DNA of 64,000 bases, from contig DATCFU010000153.1 in assembly GCA_036509315.1 (NCBI GenBank), positions 9,568 through 73,567 of the forward strand. Reading direction: 5' to 3'. A model generated the notes under the pieces. That model did no database searches. It had not been told where the DNA came from and worked only from the letters and a program-made list of their open reading frames with translations. Both the position numbers and the translations under genes were made by a program. This DNA comes from PALSA-607 sp036509315. GTDB lineage: Bacteria; Actinomycetota; Actinomycetes; Acidothermales; Acidothermaceae. Positions 8,411 through 16,242 of this stretch are shown here, piece after piece (position 1 is the stretch's first letter; each line of letters opens with the position of its first letter).

Positions 8411-9235
8411 CTAGTGGCCCATCGCGGTGATCAGGAAGCAGGTCATCGTGGCAATCTCGCCACATGCGCCGATCACGTCTCCGGTGACGCCGCCGAACCT
8501 GCGCATCGCGTGCCGGCCGACAAGTCGGGCCACCGCGAGGGCAGCGAGCACCGCCACCAGCCGCTGAATCGCGCTGTTGATGCCCTCGATATTGGCGTAG
8601 CCGGGACCATAGAAAGTCGCGCCTGCGCACAGTACGAGAGTCCAGAAGATTGCGACGATCCTCGGCACCGAGCCGGCGACGAGCGCACCCATGCCATCAG
8701 GGCGAGCAGCCTGGATTCCGGGCGTACACGCCCAGAGCATCGACACTCGGCCGACGACGACGCCGAGTACCAATGCCTGCGTACCGCGGTGCACGAGCAC
8801 GTTGCTCGTCAATGCGAGAACGTCGATGCCAAGTACACCGATGAGTGCCGCGGCACCCAGCGCACCGACGCGGCCGTCGCGCATGATCGCGAGAGCTTCT
8901 TCGGCCGGTTTGCCTGACGCCAGGCCGTCTACGGTGTCGGCGAGTCCGTCGAGGTGCAGACCGCGGGTGAGCAACGCCAGCGTGAGAATCGCGAGCGCCG
9001 AGGCGATGAGCGGACCCTCGAACACCGGATTAGCGTTGCGGATGTACAACGCCGGGCCGGGATACACGATCCTCGCGACGACAATCACGCCCGACGCGAT
9101 CATGGCCAGCGCGGCGCCGATGAGCGGGCTCCATGCCATTGACGATCCGGCGATCCGGCGGTTGATCCGGCAGGTCTTCACCGGTGCGACCGTGAACATC
9201 GTCAAGGCGAGACGGAGGCCGGCAAAGTCAGCCAC
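8411..9235 (-). CDS. cobS: Adenosylcobinamide-GDP ribazoletransferase (cobalamin synthase)
   Basis: The 274-residue polytopic membrane enzyme joins adenosylcobinamide-GDP to alpha-ribazole (or its phosphate), the last assembly step of cobalamin. The family pattern is clear: an N-terminal segment ending before FTVAPV, then LTRGLHLDGLADTVDGLASGK, whose acidic residues bind metal, RDGRVGALGA, and repeated hydrophobic helices. It starts at the GTG at 9235, overlapping cobT by 8 bp. It is the last gene of the riboswitch-controlled operon that runs down from 17.9 kb. Confidence 0.94.
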   Translation of the reverse strand: MADFAGLRLALTMFTVAPVKTCRINRRIAGSSMAWSPLIGAALAMIASGVIVVARIVYPGPALYIRNANPVFEGPLIASALAILTLALLTRGLHLDGLADTVDGLASGKPAEEALAIMRDGRVGALGAAALIGVLGIDVLALTSNVLVHRGTQALVLGVVVGRVSMLWACTPGIQAARPDGMGALVAGSVPRIVAIFWTLVLCAGATFYGPGYANIEGINSAIQRLVAVLAALAVARLVGRHAMRRFGGVTGDVIGACGEIATMTCFLITAMGH

Positions 9236-10283
9236 GATTACTGACGTTCGCCTCGCCGAAGGTCGCCATTCCGCCGAGGATATCGGCGGCCGCAGCCACG
9301 ATCGGTACCGCTAACAAGGCGCCGCTGCCCTCGCCGAGGCGCAAGCCGAGGTCGATCAACGGGGTCAGCCCAAGGGTGTCGAGTGCAACTTCGTGGGCCG
9401 GCTCGACCGAGCGGTGGCCGGCTGCCCACCAGGCGGAAGCGCCCGGCGCCAACCGCTGCGCAAGCAGTGCCGCAGCTCCGCTGATCAGCCCGTCGAGCAG
9501 CACCGGCGTGCGGCGGACCGCAGCCTGCGCGAGGAGACCAGCCATAGCGGCGATATCGGCGCCGCCCACGGCTTGCAGCAAAGCTAGCGCGCCCTCGGCT
9601 CCCTCGGCTCGCTTGATCCCAGCCGCCACCACCGCGCGCTTGCGGGCGAGCGCGGCGTCGTCGATGCCGGTGCCCCGCCCGGTCACAAGTTCGGCCTCGT
9701 GGCCGGTCAGGACGCCGATGAGAACCGCAGCCGGCGTGGTGTTGCCGATTCCCATGTCGCCGGGGATCAGCAGGTCGGCACCGGCGTCGATCTCCTCATC
9801 GGCTATCGCCTTTCCCGCGTTGACCGCTTGTGCGGTCTCAGGTCGGGTGAGGGCGTCCTCGACGTCAAGGCGGCCCGAGCCGCGCCGCACCTTCCACTTG
9901 GTGACCTCGGCGGGCAACACGAGGACCGGTAGATCGCTGCCCACCGCCATGTCGACCACCCGCACCCCGGCGCCCACGCTACGTGCCAGCACATTCACGG
10001 CCGCGCCGCCTGCTACGAAGTTGGCGACCATCTGCGCGGTGACTTCGCTGGGGTACGCCGACACGCCTGCGGCGGCCACGCCGTGGTCACCCGCGAAGAT
10101 CACCACCCGGATGTGCTTCGGGGCCAACGGCGGGCAGCGACCTTGGACGCCGGCCAGCCACACCGAAACGTCCTCGAGCCTTCCTAGGGCGCCGGTGGGC
10201 TTCGTGAGCATCGCTTGGCGAGCGATCGCCTGCTCGCGAGCGCCGTTGTCGGGTTCGGGCACCGCATCGAAGGCGACGGTCAC
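9228..10283 (-). CDS. cobT: Nicotinate-nucleotide--dimethylbenzimidazole phosphoribosyltransferase
   Basis: The 351-residue cytoplasmic enzyme makes alpha-ribazole 5'-phosphate, activating the lower ligand of cobalamin. Family segments present include LTKPTGALGRLEDV near the N-terminus, VVIFAGDHGVAAAGVSAYP, LLIPGDMGIGNTTPAAVLI and, near the C-terminus, LLDGLISGAAALLAQ with a following glutamate (LRLGEGSGALL). The GTG start overlaps the cobU stop as GTGA, and the 3' end overlaps cobS. With CobU and CobS it completes the nucleotide-loop assembly pathway except for the alpha-ribazole phosphatase. Confidence 0.95.
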   Translation of the reverse strand: MTVAFDAVPEPDNGAREQAIARQAMLTKPTGALGRLEDVSVWLAGVQGRCPPLAPKHIRVVIFAGDHGVAAAGVSAYPSEVTAQMVANFVAGGAAVNVLARSVGAGVRVVDMAVGSDLPVLVLPAEVTKWKVRRGSGRLDVEDALTRPETAQAVNAGKAIADEEIDAGADLLIPGDMGIGNTTPAAVLIGVLTGHEAELVTGRGTGIDDAALARKRAVVAAGIKRAEGAEGALALLQAVGGADIAAMAGLLAQAAVRRTPVLLDGLISGAAALLAQRLAPGASAWWAAGHRSVEPAHEVALDTLGLTPLIDLGLRLGEGSGALLAVPIVAAAADILGGMATFGEANVSNRG

Positions 10284-11713
10284 GTTGACTCCTCGTTACC
10301 CTGTTGGACGGCGGGTGGGTATTGGACGGCGCGTGGGTGCAGGAGCGACCGGCTAATGCCGGCCTCGACGACCAACACCTCGTCAGACTCTGCGGCGAGC
10401 CGGGCATTCAGGCTGCCGAGCTCGTCGCGAAAGCGCCGCCCGCTCGGGTAGGGCGGCACGACACCCGACCCGACCTCGTTGCTGACCGCGACGACGCGCG
10501 CCGCCGTCGTCCGCCATGCGAGCACCAAGGCGTCTACCGCTTCGGCTAGCGCGACATCAGCGTTTGCGCTGGCCGTCGCTGCGCTCTCGCTTGACCAGAG
10601 GCCGGCGTTTTCCATGATCGTGGCGAGCCACACACTGACGCAGTCGATGAGCAGCGGCGGATCCTCGGCGCGCGCCGCCGCCAACAGTTTGGTCAGGGCG
10701 ATCGTCTCGACGGTCGCCCAGTGCACAGGTCGACGCGCTCGGTGTGCCGCGATCCGAGACCGCCACTCGGCGTCCATGGCATCGGCTTCAGCCGTCGCCG
10801 TGGCGACGTAGGTCACCGCAGGTGCCGCGGCCAACAGTCGTTCGGCAGTAAGCGACTTTCCGGAACGTGCACCCCCGAGCACCAGGGTTCGCCGCGGCAA
10901 CGCCCTAGCTGGTGTTGAAGCAGCCGAAGCCTCGTCGAGTCGGATCACCGCGCCGTCCGGCATGAGATCGCTGCCCATCGCGGCGAGGCGCGCCCGCAGG
11001 ATCGATGGCGCCGGATTGCCGTGGCCGAGGTGGATCGCGACGACCCGGCTGTGGTCGTCGATCGCGTTCTCGCGGCGCAGGCGGGCGAGTGTCGTCGCGA
11101 AAGACGAGAGTCCGTGGTGGCCGGTAGCACCTGCGACCGGACGATCCCCCCAGCTGTCTTCGAGCAGCAACAGGTCGTAGTGCGCATCTGCCGGCGTGGT
11201 GAATTCCGGACCGGTGTCTGTTGCGTAGAGCAGCCGATGTGTCGACGTCGCCACGTCATAAATGACCCCACCGTCGCTGTCGTGGTCGGCGGCGAGCACT
11301 CGCACGGTGTAAGCGCCAAGAGTGAGCACGTCTCCCGCAGCGGCGGGCCGGAAGTCGACCTCAGGGTCAGCGGGTGGCAGCCAGGGCGACAACGTGGCCA
11401 ATGCTGAGGAAGGTCCGACGAGGGTCAGGGGTCCAACGCCGGCCCATCGCCGGGCGAGCAGCGTTGCTCCGCTCGCATGGTCGAAGTGGTCATGCGTCAC
11501 CAGCAAGTAGCGAACGCGGTCGAGGCGGACGCCGAGACGCACTGCCGATCGCACAACGTCGTGTCCGCAATCGATCAGCACTGCGTCGTCGATCAACGCG
11601 GCGCTGTGGGCGCGAATCTCTCCCTCGGCGTACGCCGCAGCGCACGACGCGCAGTTGCAGAACGGGTGTGGCCAGCCGGGCGCGTCACCGGTGCCGAGCA
11701 GGGTGACGTCCAT
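10280..11713 (-). CDS. cobU: PhnP-like metallo-hydrolase fused to CobU (AdoCbi kinase/guanylyltransferase)
   Basis: The 477-residue protein has two domains. Residues 1 to about 262 form a metallo-beta-lactamase fold with a CxCxxC zinc knuckle (C19, C21, C24), the metal motif HDHFDH at 74-79, D166, H199/H200 and H228, all reminiscent of PhnP-type phosphodiesterases. Residues from about 275 are CobU: Walker A GGARSGKS at 280-287, LIDCVSVWLATI, and SNEVGSGVVP near the C-terminus, so cobinamide kinase and guanylyltransferase activities are expected. The two halves are in one frame with no internal start signal. The ATG overlaps the upstream EcfS stop (TGATG). I think related fusions occur in other actinobacteria, but the hydrolase substrate is unknown to me. 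No cobC phosphatase is visible in the operon. Confidence 0.88.
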   Translation of the reverse strand: MDVTLLGTGDAPGWPHPFCNCASCAAAYAEGEIRAHSAALIDDAVLIDCGHDVVRSAVRLGVRLDRVRYLLVTHDHFDHASGATLLARRWAGVGPLTLVGPSSALATLSPWLPPADPEVDFRPAAAGDVLTLGAYTVRVLAADHDSDGGVIYDVATSTHRLLYATDTGPEFTTPADAHYDLLLLEDSWGDRPVAGATGHHGLSSFATTLARLRRENAIDDHSRVVAIHLGHGNPAPSILRARLAAMGSDLMPDGAVIRLDEASAASTPARALPRRTLVLGGARSGKSLTAERLLAAAPAVTYVATATAEADAMDAEWRSRIAAHRARRPVHWATVETIALTKLLAAARAEDPPLLIDCVSVWLATIMENAGLWSSESAATASANADVALAEAVDALVLAWRTTAARVVAVSNEVGSGVVPPYPSGRRFRDELGSLNARLAAESDEVLVVEAGISRSLLHPRAVQYPPAVQQGNEEST

Positions 11714-12588
11714 CAGCGGTGATCGCTCAAGAGCGCCGGTGACGGTGAGGGTGGCACGAATGCCACAGGGGCAGTGAAGGCGGCCCGACGCGCTGCTCGC
11801 CTAAGTGCGAGCAAGACGGCGCGACCGGCGATTAGCACGAGAACGGCGTTGCCCAGTGCCCGGGTGAGATCCCAGCCGACCGACGTCGCGACGTAAAACG
11901 CCGCGTAGTGATGCACCTCAGTAGCCCAACTAGCCCCTTGTACGTAAGAGATTTGGTGAGAAAGGCCGCTTGTTTCGAAAGGCCAGAACCACAAGTTGGT
12001 GATCGCGCCGTACAACATTCCCGCGACCGCGCCGTAGGCCGCCAGCATCGCGATCTCCAGCTTGCCGCGCAGCGGCGGCAGGCAGCCGGCGAACAGGCCG
12101 ACCCATCCGGCCGCCAGCATTTGGAACGGCAGCCAGGGTCCGACGCCGCCGGTTAGCAGAGCACTCGCGAAGAGCGTGAGTGTTCCGAGCACGAACCCGA
12201 AGCCGCGCCCGAGCACGCGACCGGCCGGGATCAGCAGGAAGAACACCGGTGACGCGCCGGTGGCGTCGACGCCGAGCGGTCGCAGGGCAGCGCCGCACGC
12301 TGTGAGTACGCCGAGCAGCGCGATGGCCTTCGCGTCCATCCCGCCGTCGGCAACTTCGGCAAGTACAACAACGAGAAGCAGCGGCAATACGATCGCGAAG
12401 ATCCAGGGCGCGTCAGCGGTATGTGCTGTGTCGACGTTCTGCGCCTTGCTGTGCAAGAGGAACGGCCAGCCGAAGGCGAGTACACCGAACCCGCTTGCGA
12501 CTGCTAACGCAAACGTCGAGCGAAGGTGCAAGCCGACGGGGGCCGGACGTCGAGAGGTGCGGGCAACCATCGCAGTTGCTGTCGTCAT
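11713..12588 (-). CDS. ECF transporter substrate-binding S component
   Basis: The 291-residue integral membrane protein has about six or seven hydrophobic helices. Segments such as ADAPWIFAIVLPLLLVVVLAE, SPVFFLLIPAGRVLGRGFGFVLG and WLPFQMLAAGWVGLFAGCLP resemble the actinobacterial energy-coupling-factor S components that sit beside SCO2322-type genes. It should bind substrate at the membrane and work with the EcfA-EcfA and EcfT proteins encoded just upstream. Placement between the ATPase and cobU, under a cobalamin riboswitch, points to a corrinoid or a lower-ligand base as substrate. It is neither BtuC-like nor a CbiM-type cobalt component, since it lacks the N-terminal His of CbiM. Confidence 0.82.
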   Translation of the reverse strand: MTTATAMVARTSRRPAPVGLHLRSTFALAVASGFGVLAFGWPFLLHSKAQNVDTAHTADAPWIFAIVLPLLLVVVLAEVADGGMDAKAIALLGVLTACGAALRPLGVDATGASPVFFLLIPAGRVLGRGFGFVLGTLTLFASALLTGGVGPWLPFQMLAAGWVGLFAGCLPPLRGKLEIAMLAAYGAVAGMLYGAITNLWFWPFETSGLSHQISYVQGASWATEVHHYAAFYVATSVGWDLTRALGNAVLVLIAGRAVLLALRRAARRAAFTAPVAFVPPSPSPALLSDHR

Positions 12589-12598
12589 GGCGCCGCCT

Positions 12599-14188
12599 TC
12601 ATGGCGTCACCGCGAGCGTTGCACGAACTTGTGCGACGGTTAGCCACGGAAGCGGCGCGAGGATCTTTGCGATTTGCGGCGCGAATGCCGGAGATGCGGT
12701 GACAACCTCGCGGGTGGGGCCGTCCGCGACAATCTCGCCGTCCGCGAGAACGACGGTTCGGTGGCTGACCTCCGCCGCTAGTTCGACGTCGTGAGTAGCG
12801 AGGATCACAGCAGTTCCGTCGGCGGCAAGTTCTCGCAGCACGTGTACGAGGCGGCCCTTGCCTGGGTAGTCGAGGCCACGGGTCGGTTCGTCGAGCAACA
12901 GCACGGTCGGCTTGCCGGCCACTACCAGGGCGAGTGCGAGCGCGAGCCGCTGTCCTTCCGACAGATCGCGCGGGTGGGTATGCCCGGCGATGCCGGGAGC
13001 GAGCCGATCGAGCAGCGCACGAGCATCACCCCCTGCGCCTGCGCACTCGTCGTCGACCGTGTCAGCCCAGAACAGATCGGCCGGCTCCTGCGGAACGAGA
13101 CCGACGTCGCGAACAAGGTCTGAGCCACTTGTGCGGTGTGGGTCGTGACCGGCGACGGCCACCTGGCCTGCCGTCGGCTTGTTCAGCCCGACCAGGTGCG
13201 CGAGCAGCGTCGACTTGCCGGCGCCGTTGCGGCCCATCAGCGCGACGATCTCACCACGTCGCGCGAGCAGGTCGATGCCACGCAGTGCAACGAGATCGTC
13301 GTAGTTCGCCTGCAGTTTGCGCACTGAGACGACGGGCTGGCCGACAGCGGGCTGCCGTTCGTGCGGAGCGGGCATAGTGGCCAACTGCGCGCGCAACGCG
13401 TCGGCCGCACGACGCGCATCGCGCACCGACAGGGGCAACGGGGCCCACTGCGCCAGCCGACCAAGCTCGACGACTGGCGGCGCGACGATGCTGTTTTCCA
13501 TCGCCACAGTCGGCGTCGTGTCGTGCACTCGACCACCGTCGTCGACGTGCACAACTCTGTCTGCGTATTGGATGACCCGCTCGAGGCGGTGCTCGGCGGC
13601 GACAACCGTGATCCCGAGATCGTGCACGAGCCGAGTCAGGGCCGCGAGCACGTCATCGGCCGCTGGGGGGTCGAGTGCAGACGTCGGTTCGTCGAGTACC
13701 AGAACCCGCGCGCCGGCCGTCAGCACCGATCCGATCGCGACTCGCTGCTGCTCGCCGGACGACAGCGTGCGCAGCGGTCGGTGGCGCAGGCCGGTCAGTC
13801 CGAGTGAGTCGAGGATGTCTTCGACGCGACGTCGCATCACGGTCGGCGAGACCCCGAGCGATTCCATCGCGTACGCGAGCTCTTCTTCAACGCTGTCGGT
13901 GACGAAGCCCGCAAGCGGATCCTGACCGACGTATCCAACGACGTCGGCGAGTTCGCGCGGCGGATAGCTGCGGGTGTCACGCCCGTCGACCGTGACGCGG
14001 CCGGCGAGGGTGCCTCCGGTGAAATGCGGCACCAGCCCGTTGATGGCTTTCAGCAGCGTTGACTTGCCCGCGCCGGTCCGGCCAATGACCAGCGCGAGTT
14101 CGCCCTCGGGGATCGACAGCTCGACGTCGCGTATCGCGGGTCTCTCGGCGTCCGGGTAAGTGACGGTGACCGCTTCGAAGACAATCAT
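12599..14188 (-). CDS. ECF transporter ATPase, two ATP-binding domains fused
   Basis: The 529-residue protein carries both ECF ATPase domains in tandem. Domain 1 has Walker A GRTGAGKS (36-43), signature LSSGEQQRVAIG and Walker B VLVLDEPTSALDP. Domain 2 has GRNGAGKS (about residue 310), LSEGQRLALALAL and VLLLDEPTRGLDY. The open frame extends further upstream, but I place the start at the ATG at 14188, which overlaps the EcfT stop as ATGA and begins MIVFEAV, the natural first strand of the domain; the upstream extension would run through ecfT. It energises the adjacent S and T components. Confidence 0.9.
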   Translation of the reverse strand: MIVFEAVTVTYPDAERPAIRDVELSIPEGELALVIGRTGAGKSTLLKAINGLVPHFTGGTLAGRVTVDGRDTRSYPPRELADVVGYVGQDPLAGFVTDSVEEELAYAMESLGVSPTVMRRRVEDILDSLGLTGLRHRPLRTLSSGEQQRVAIGSVLTAGARVLVLDEPTSALDPPAADDVLAALTRLVHDLGITVVAAEHRLERVIQYADRVVHVDDGGRVHDTTPTVAMENSIVAPPVVELGRLAQWAPLPLSVRDARRAADALRAQLATMPAPHERQPAVGQPVVSVRKLQANYDDLVALRGIDLLARRGEIVALMGRNGAGKSTLLAHLVGLNKPTAGQVAVAGHDPHRTSGSDLVRDVGLVPQEPADLFWADTVDDECAGAGGDARALLDRLAPGIAGHTHPRDLSEGQRLALALALVVAGKPTVLLLDEPTRGLDYPGKGRLVHVLRELAADGTAVILATHDVELAAEVSHRTVVLADGEIVADGPTREVVTASPAFAPQIAKILAPLPWLTVAQVRATLAVTP

Positions 14189-15336
14189 CGGCCGACTTCC
14201 GCTGGTTCGGGGGAGTCTGCGACGGGCTGCCGCGGCGCAGAAATCCCTTGCGGGACAGGGATTTGCGGTGACGTGGCCCAGGCTGGGATCAAGGCAAGCA
14301 CGAGGCCGACCAGAGCGGGCCATGGCAACTGCGGGACGACGAGTGGATAGGTCGTCGTGTGCAGCGACCCTGGATACAAGCGACCCGCAACGAGCATGCC
14401 GGCGAGCGCCGCGACGCCCGACGCGACCACGACCCACTCCGGTGCGTGCCATGAATCGGGCCGATACTTCGTTCGCGTCGGTTCCCGCCCCCCGAACAAG
14501 ACGGCACCACACGCGATCGCGGTGCCAAGCACGAGCAAGGGAAGTCCGATCAAGGTCGGCGATGTTGCGTCCAGCAGCTCATAGACCGCGATGGCAACCG
14601 CGACGAGACCAGCGACGACGGCCGACGACACCAACCGCCGACGGGCCGCCGATACGGTTCCGCGCCTGCCGAAACCGCGTGAATCCATGGCGGCTGCGAG
14701 TTCGATCGAACGCTCCAAAGCGTCCTCGAGGACAGGCACTGCAATACCAAGCCACGAGCGGACGCCGGACGACGGACGTCCGCGTAGTCGCCGAGCTCGC
14801 CGGACCCGGACCGCTGCGGCGGCCAGCTGGGGTGCGAACGACATGGCAACCGTGATTGCGACGCCGGCTTCGTAGAGCGCGCCCGGCATCGCCCTGAGAA
14901 GTCGACGCGGGCTGGCCAACGCATTCGCGGAGCCAACACAGACCAACAGCGTCGCGAGTTGTAGCCCACCGTAGACCGCCGTGAGCAGACCCTGCGCTGT
15001 GATGTTTCCGCCGAGATGCAGGCCAGCGGCCCAGTCAGGCAACGGAACGGTCGGCACCCGCACGAGTACCTCACCAGTCGGCTGCGCGCCGAACACGATG
15101 TCGAACACGACGCGCACCACGAGCACCACGACGCCGAGTCGAAGGAACAGTGCAAACGATCGTGAGCTGTGTGGTGACCGGCGCGCTGTCACGGTGAATG
15201 CGGCGACGGAAACGAGCAGCAGCAGGACAATCGGATTGGTGGTGCGAGTCGCAGCCGTGGCCAGTGCGAGCGACCATGCCCACCACGCACCCGGGTGCAA
15301 CGCGCGCGGGGGCCGACCGGCGTGCAAGGTGCTCAT
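14185..15336 (-). CDS. ECF transporter transmembrane T component
   Basis: The 383-residue EcfT scaffold protein has several hydrophobic N-terminal helices, followed by the cytoplasmic coupling helices with the EcfT-type arginine motifs (VRRARRLRGR and AAAMDSRGFGRRG), which contact the ATPases. Two further C-terminal helices are seen. The ATG at 15336 overlaps the SCO2322 stop by 4 bp (ATGA). The frame is open upstream to 15756, but that stretch overlaps the coding end of the SCO2322 gene and shows no family similarity. The T component holds the fused ATPase to the S component. Confidence 0.86.
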   Translation of the reverse strand: MSTLHAGRPPRALHPGAWWAWSLALATAATRTTNPIVLLLLVSVAAFTVTARRSPHSSRSFALFLRLGVVVLVVRVVFDIVFGAQPTGEVLVRVPTVPLPDWAAGLHLGGNITAQGLLTAVYGGLQLATLLVCVGSANALASPRRLLRAMPGALYEAGVAITVAMSFAPQLAAAAVRVRRARRLRGRPSSGVRSWLGIAVPVLEDALERSIELAAAMDSRGFGRRGTVSAARRRLVSSAVVAGLVAVAIAVYELLDATSPTLIGLPLLVLGTAIACGAVLFGGREPTRTKYRPDSWHAPEWVVVASGVAALAGMLVAGRLYPGSLHTTTYPLVVPQLPWPALVGLVLALIPAWATSPQIPVPQGISAPRQPVADSPEPAEVGR

Positions 15337-16238
15337 CGTCCGCGCGCTCTCGTGCGCCAGATCGCTGCGCTGCCAAGGATCACCACGAGTGCGATGCCAC
15401 CGATCGTGGTTGCCGCGACACCGTGGTTTTGTCGGGTGTTCGACCGCAACGCCGCGAGCGAGAGCGCCGACGGGCTCACTGGAGCAATGACGGGCGACGG
15501 CGGCGAAACCGGCGACTGCGCGAGAACGGGTGACTGCGCCGGACTGCTTCCTATTGACGAAATCGCAACAGCCGGAGTTGCCGGCGCGGCGGTGGTCGCT
15601 GGCGTCGTCGGTGCCGAAGTTATCGCTGGCTGCCCACTCGCCATTGCATGGAGACTCACACGGGACGGCGTCGGCGACGGTGTTGCGACAGCCGGCGCCG
15701 GATTGGCGGCGACGGCAACTGCACACTCGGTCTTTGGGTAACCGTCGATGCCGCACACGAGACCGGCGTCCGAACCGGTGCCTATCCGGACCGCAGCCGC
15801 AGCCGCCAGGACGTCGGCGCCAGTCCTGCCGTCACGAACCGAGACGCAGCCTCGCACGACCCCAGCCGGCGGCTTCTCGTGAGCAGGGGCGTCGGTCGGG
15901 AGCCCGAAGTCGATGACCACGCCGACCCGCAACTCACCCGGCTTCGCAGGCGTCGACTTGCACAGCGCCGCGAAGTCCGGCGCGGCTCCGGGCAAGAGTC
16001 CGTTCCCTGCGTCAACCTGCACGGCGAATCGCCAGCCCTGAACCTCGCCGTCGACCGGATACTCACTGGCGGGTCCACGCTTCGAGTACTGCCAAGTCGT
16101 GCCATGCGCAGTCGTGACGTAATACGCCCAGTAGCGGTAGCCGCCAGCCGCGCTGGCCCGACCTGAAATCGTGATGACGACGGCGGCGCAGGCCGCCAGG
16201 ACGGCGAGCCCGAAAGCGCGCGCCCTGGTCAGGGTCAT
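15333..16238 (-). CDS. SCO2322-family secreted/membrane-anchored protein
   Basis: The 301-residue protein has an N-terminal signal peptide (about 1-31, ending RASAAGG), an extracellular domain of roughly 150 residues, a Pro/Ala/Ser/Thr-rich stalk (about 195-260) and one C-terminal membrane helix followed by RTRARGR. It resembles the actinobacterial SCO2322 family, found next to ECF transporters. The domain begins YRYWAYYVTTAHGTTWQYS and contains PVDGEVQGWRFAVQ. Aromatic residues around a W...G...DG...GW pattern recall DUF4430, the beta domain of transcobalamin-like proteins, though the similarity is weak by eye. Two or more Cys may form disulfides. It lies 4 bp after the barrel-protein gene and overlaps ecfT. 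Confidence 0.75.
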   Translation of the reverse strand: MTLTRARAFGLAVLAACAAVVITISGRASAAGGYRYWAYYVTTAHGTTWQYSKRGPASEYPVDGEVQGWRFAVQVDAGNGLLPGAAPDFAALCKSTPAKPGELRVGVVIDFGLPTDAPAHEKPPAGVVRGCVSVRDGRTGADVLAAAAAVRIGTGSDAGLVCGIDGYPKTECAVAVAANPAPAVATPSPTPSRVSLHAMASGQPAITSAPTTPATTAAPATPAVAISSIGSSPAQSPVLAQSPVSPPSPVIAPVSPSALSLAALRSNTRQNHGVAATTIGGIALVVILGSAAIWRTRARGR

Positions 16239-16242
16239 CTGG

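Noticed and set aside
12599..14512. Longer version of the fused ECF ATPase starting at 14512
   Set aside because: The extra 108 codons lie antisense-like over ecfT in another frame and are Arg-rich; the ATG at 14188 overlaps the ecfT stop and starts the domain properly.
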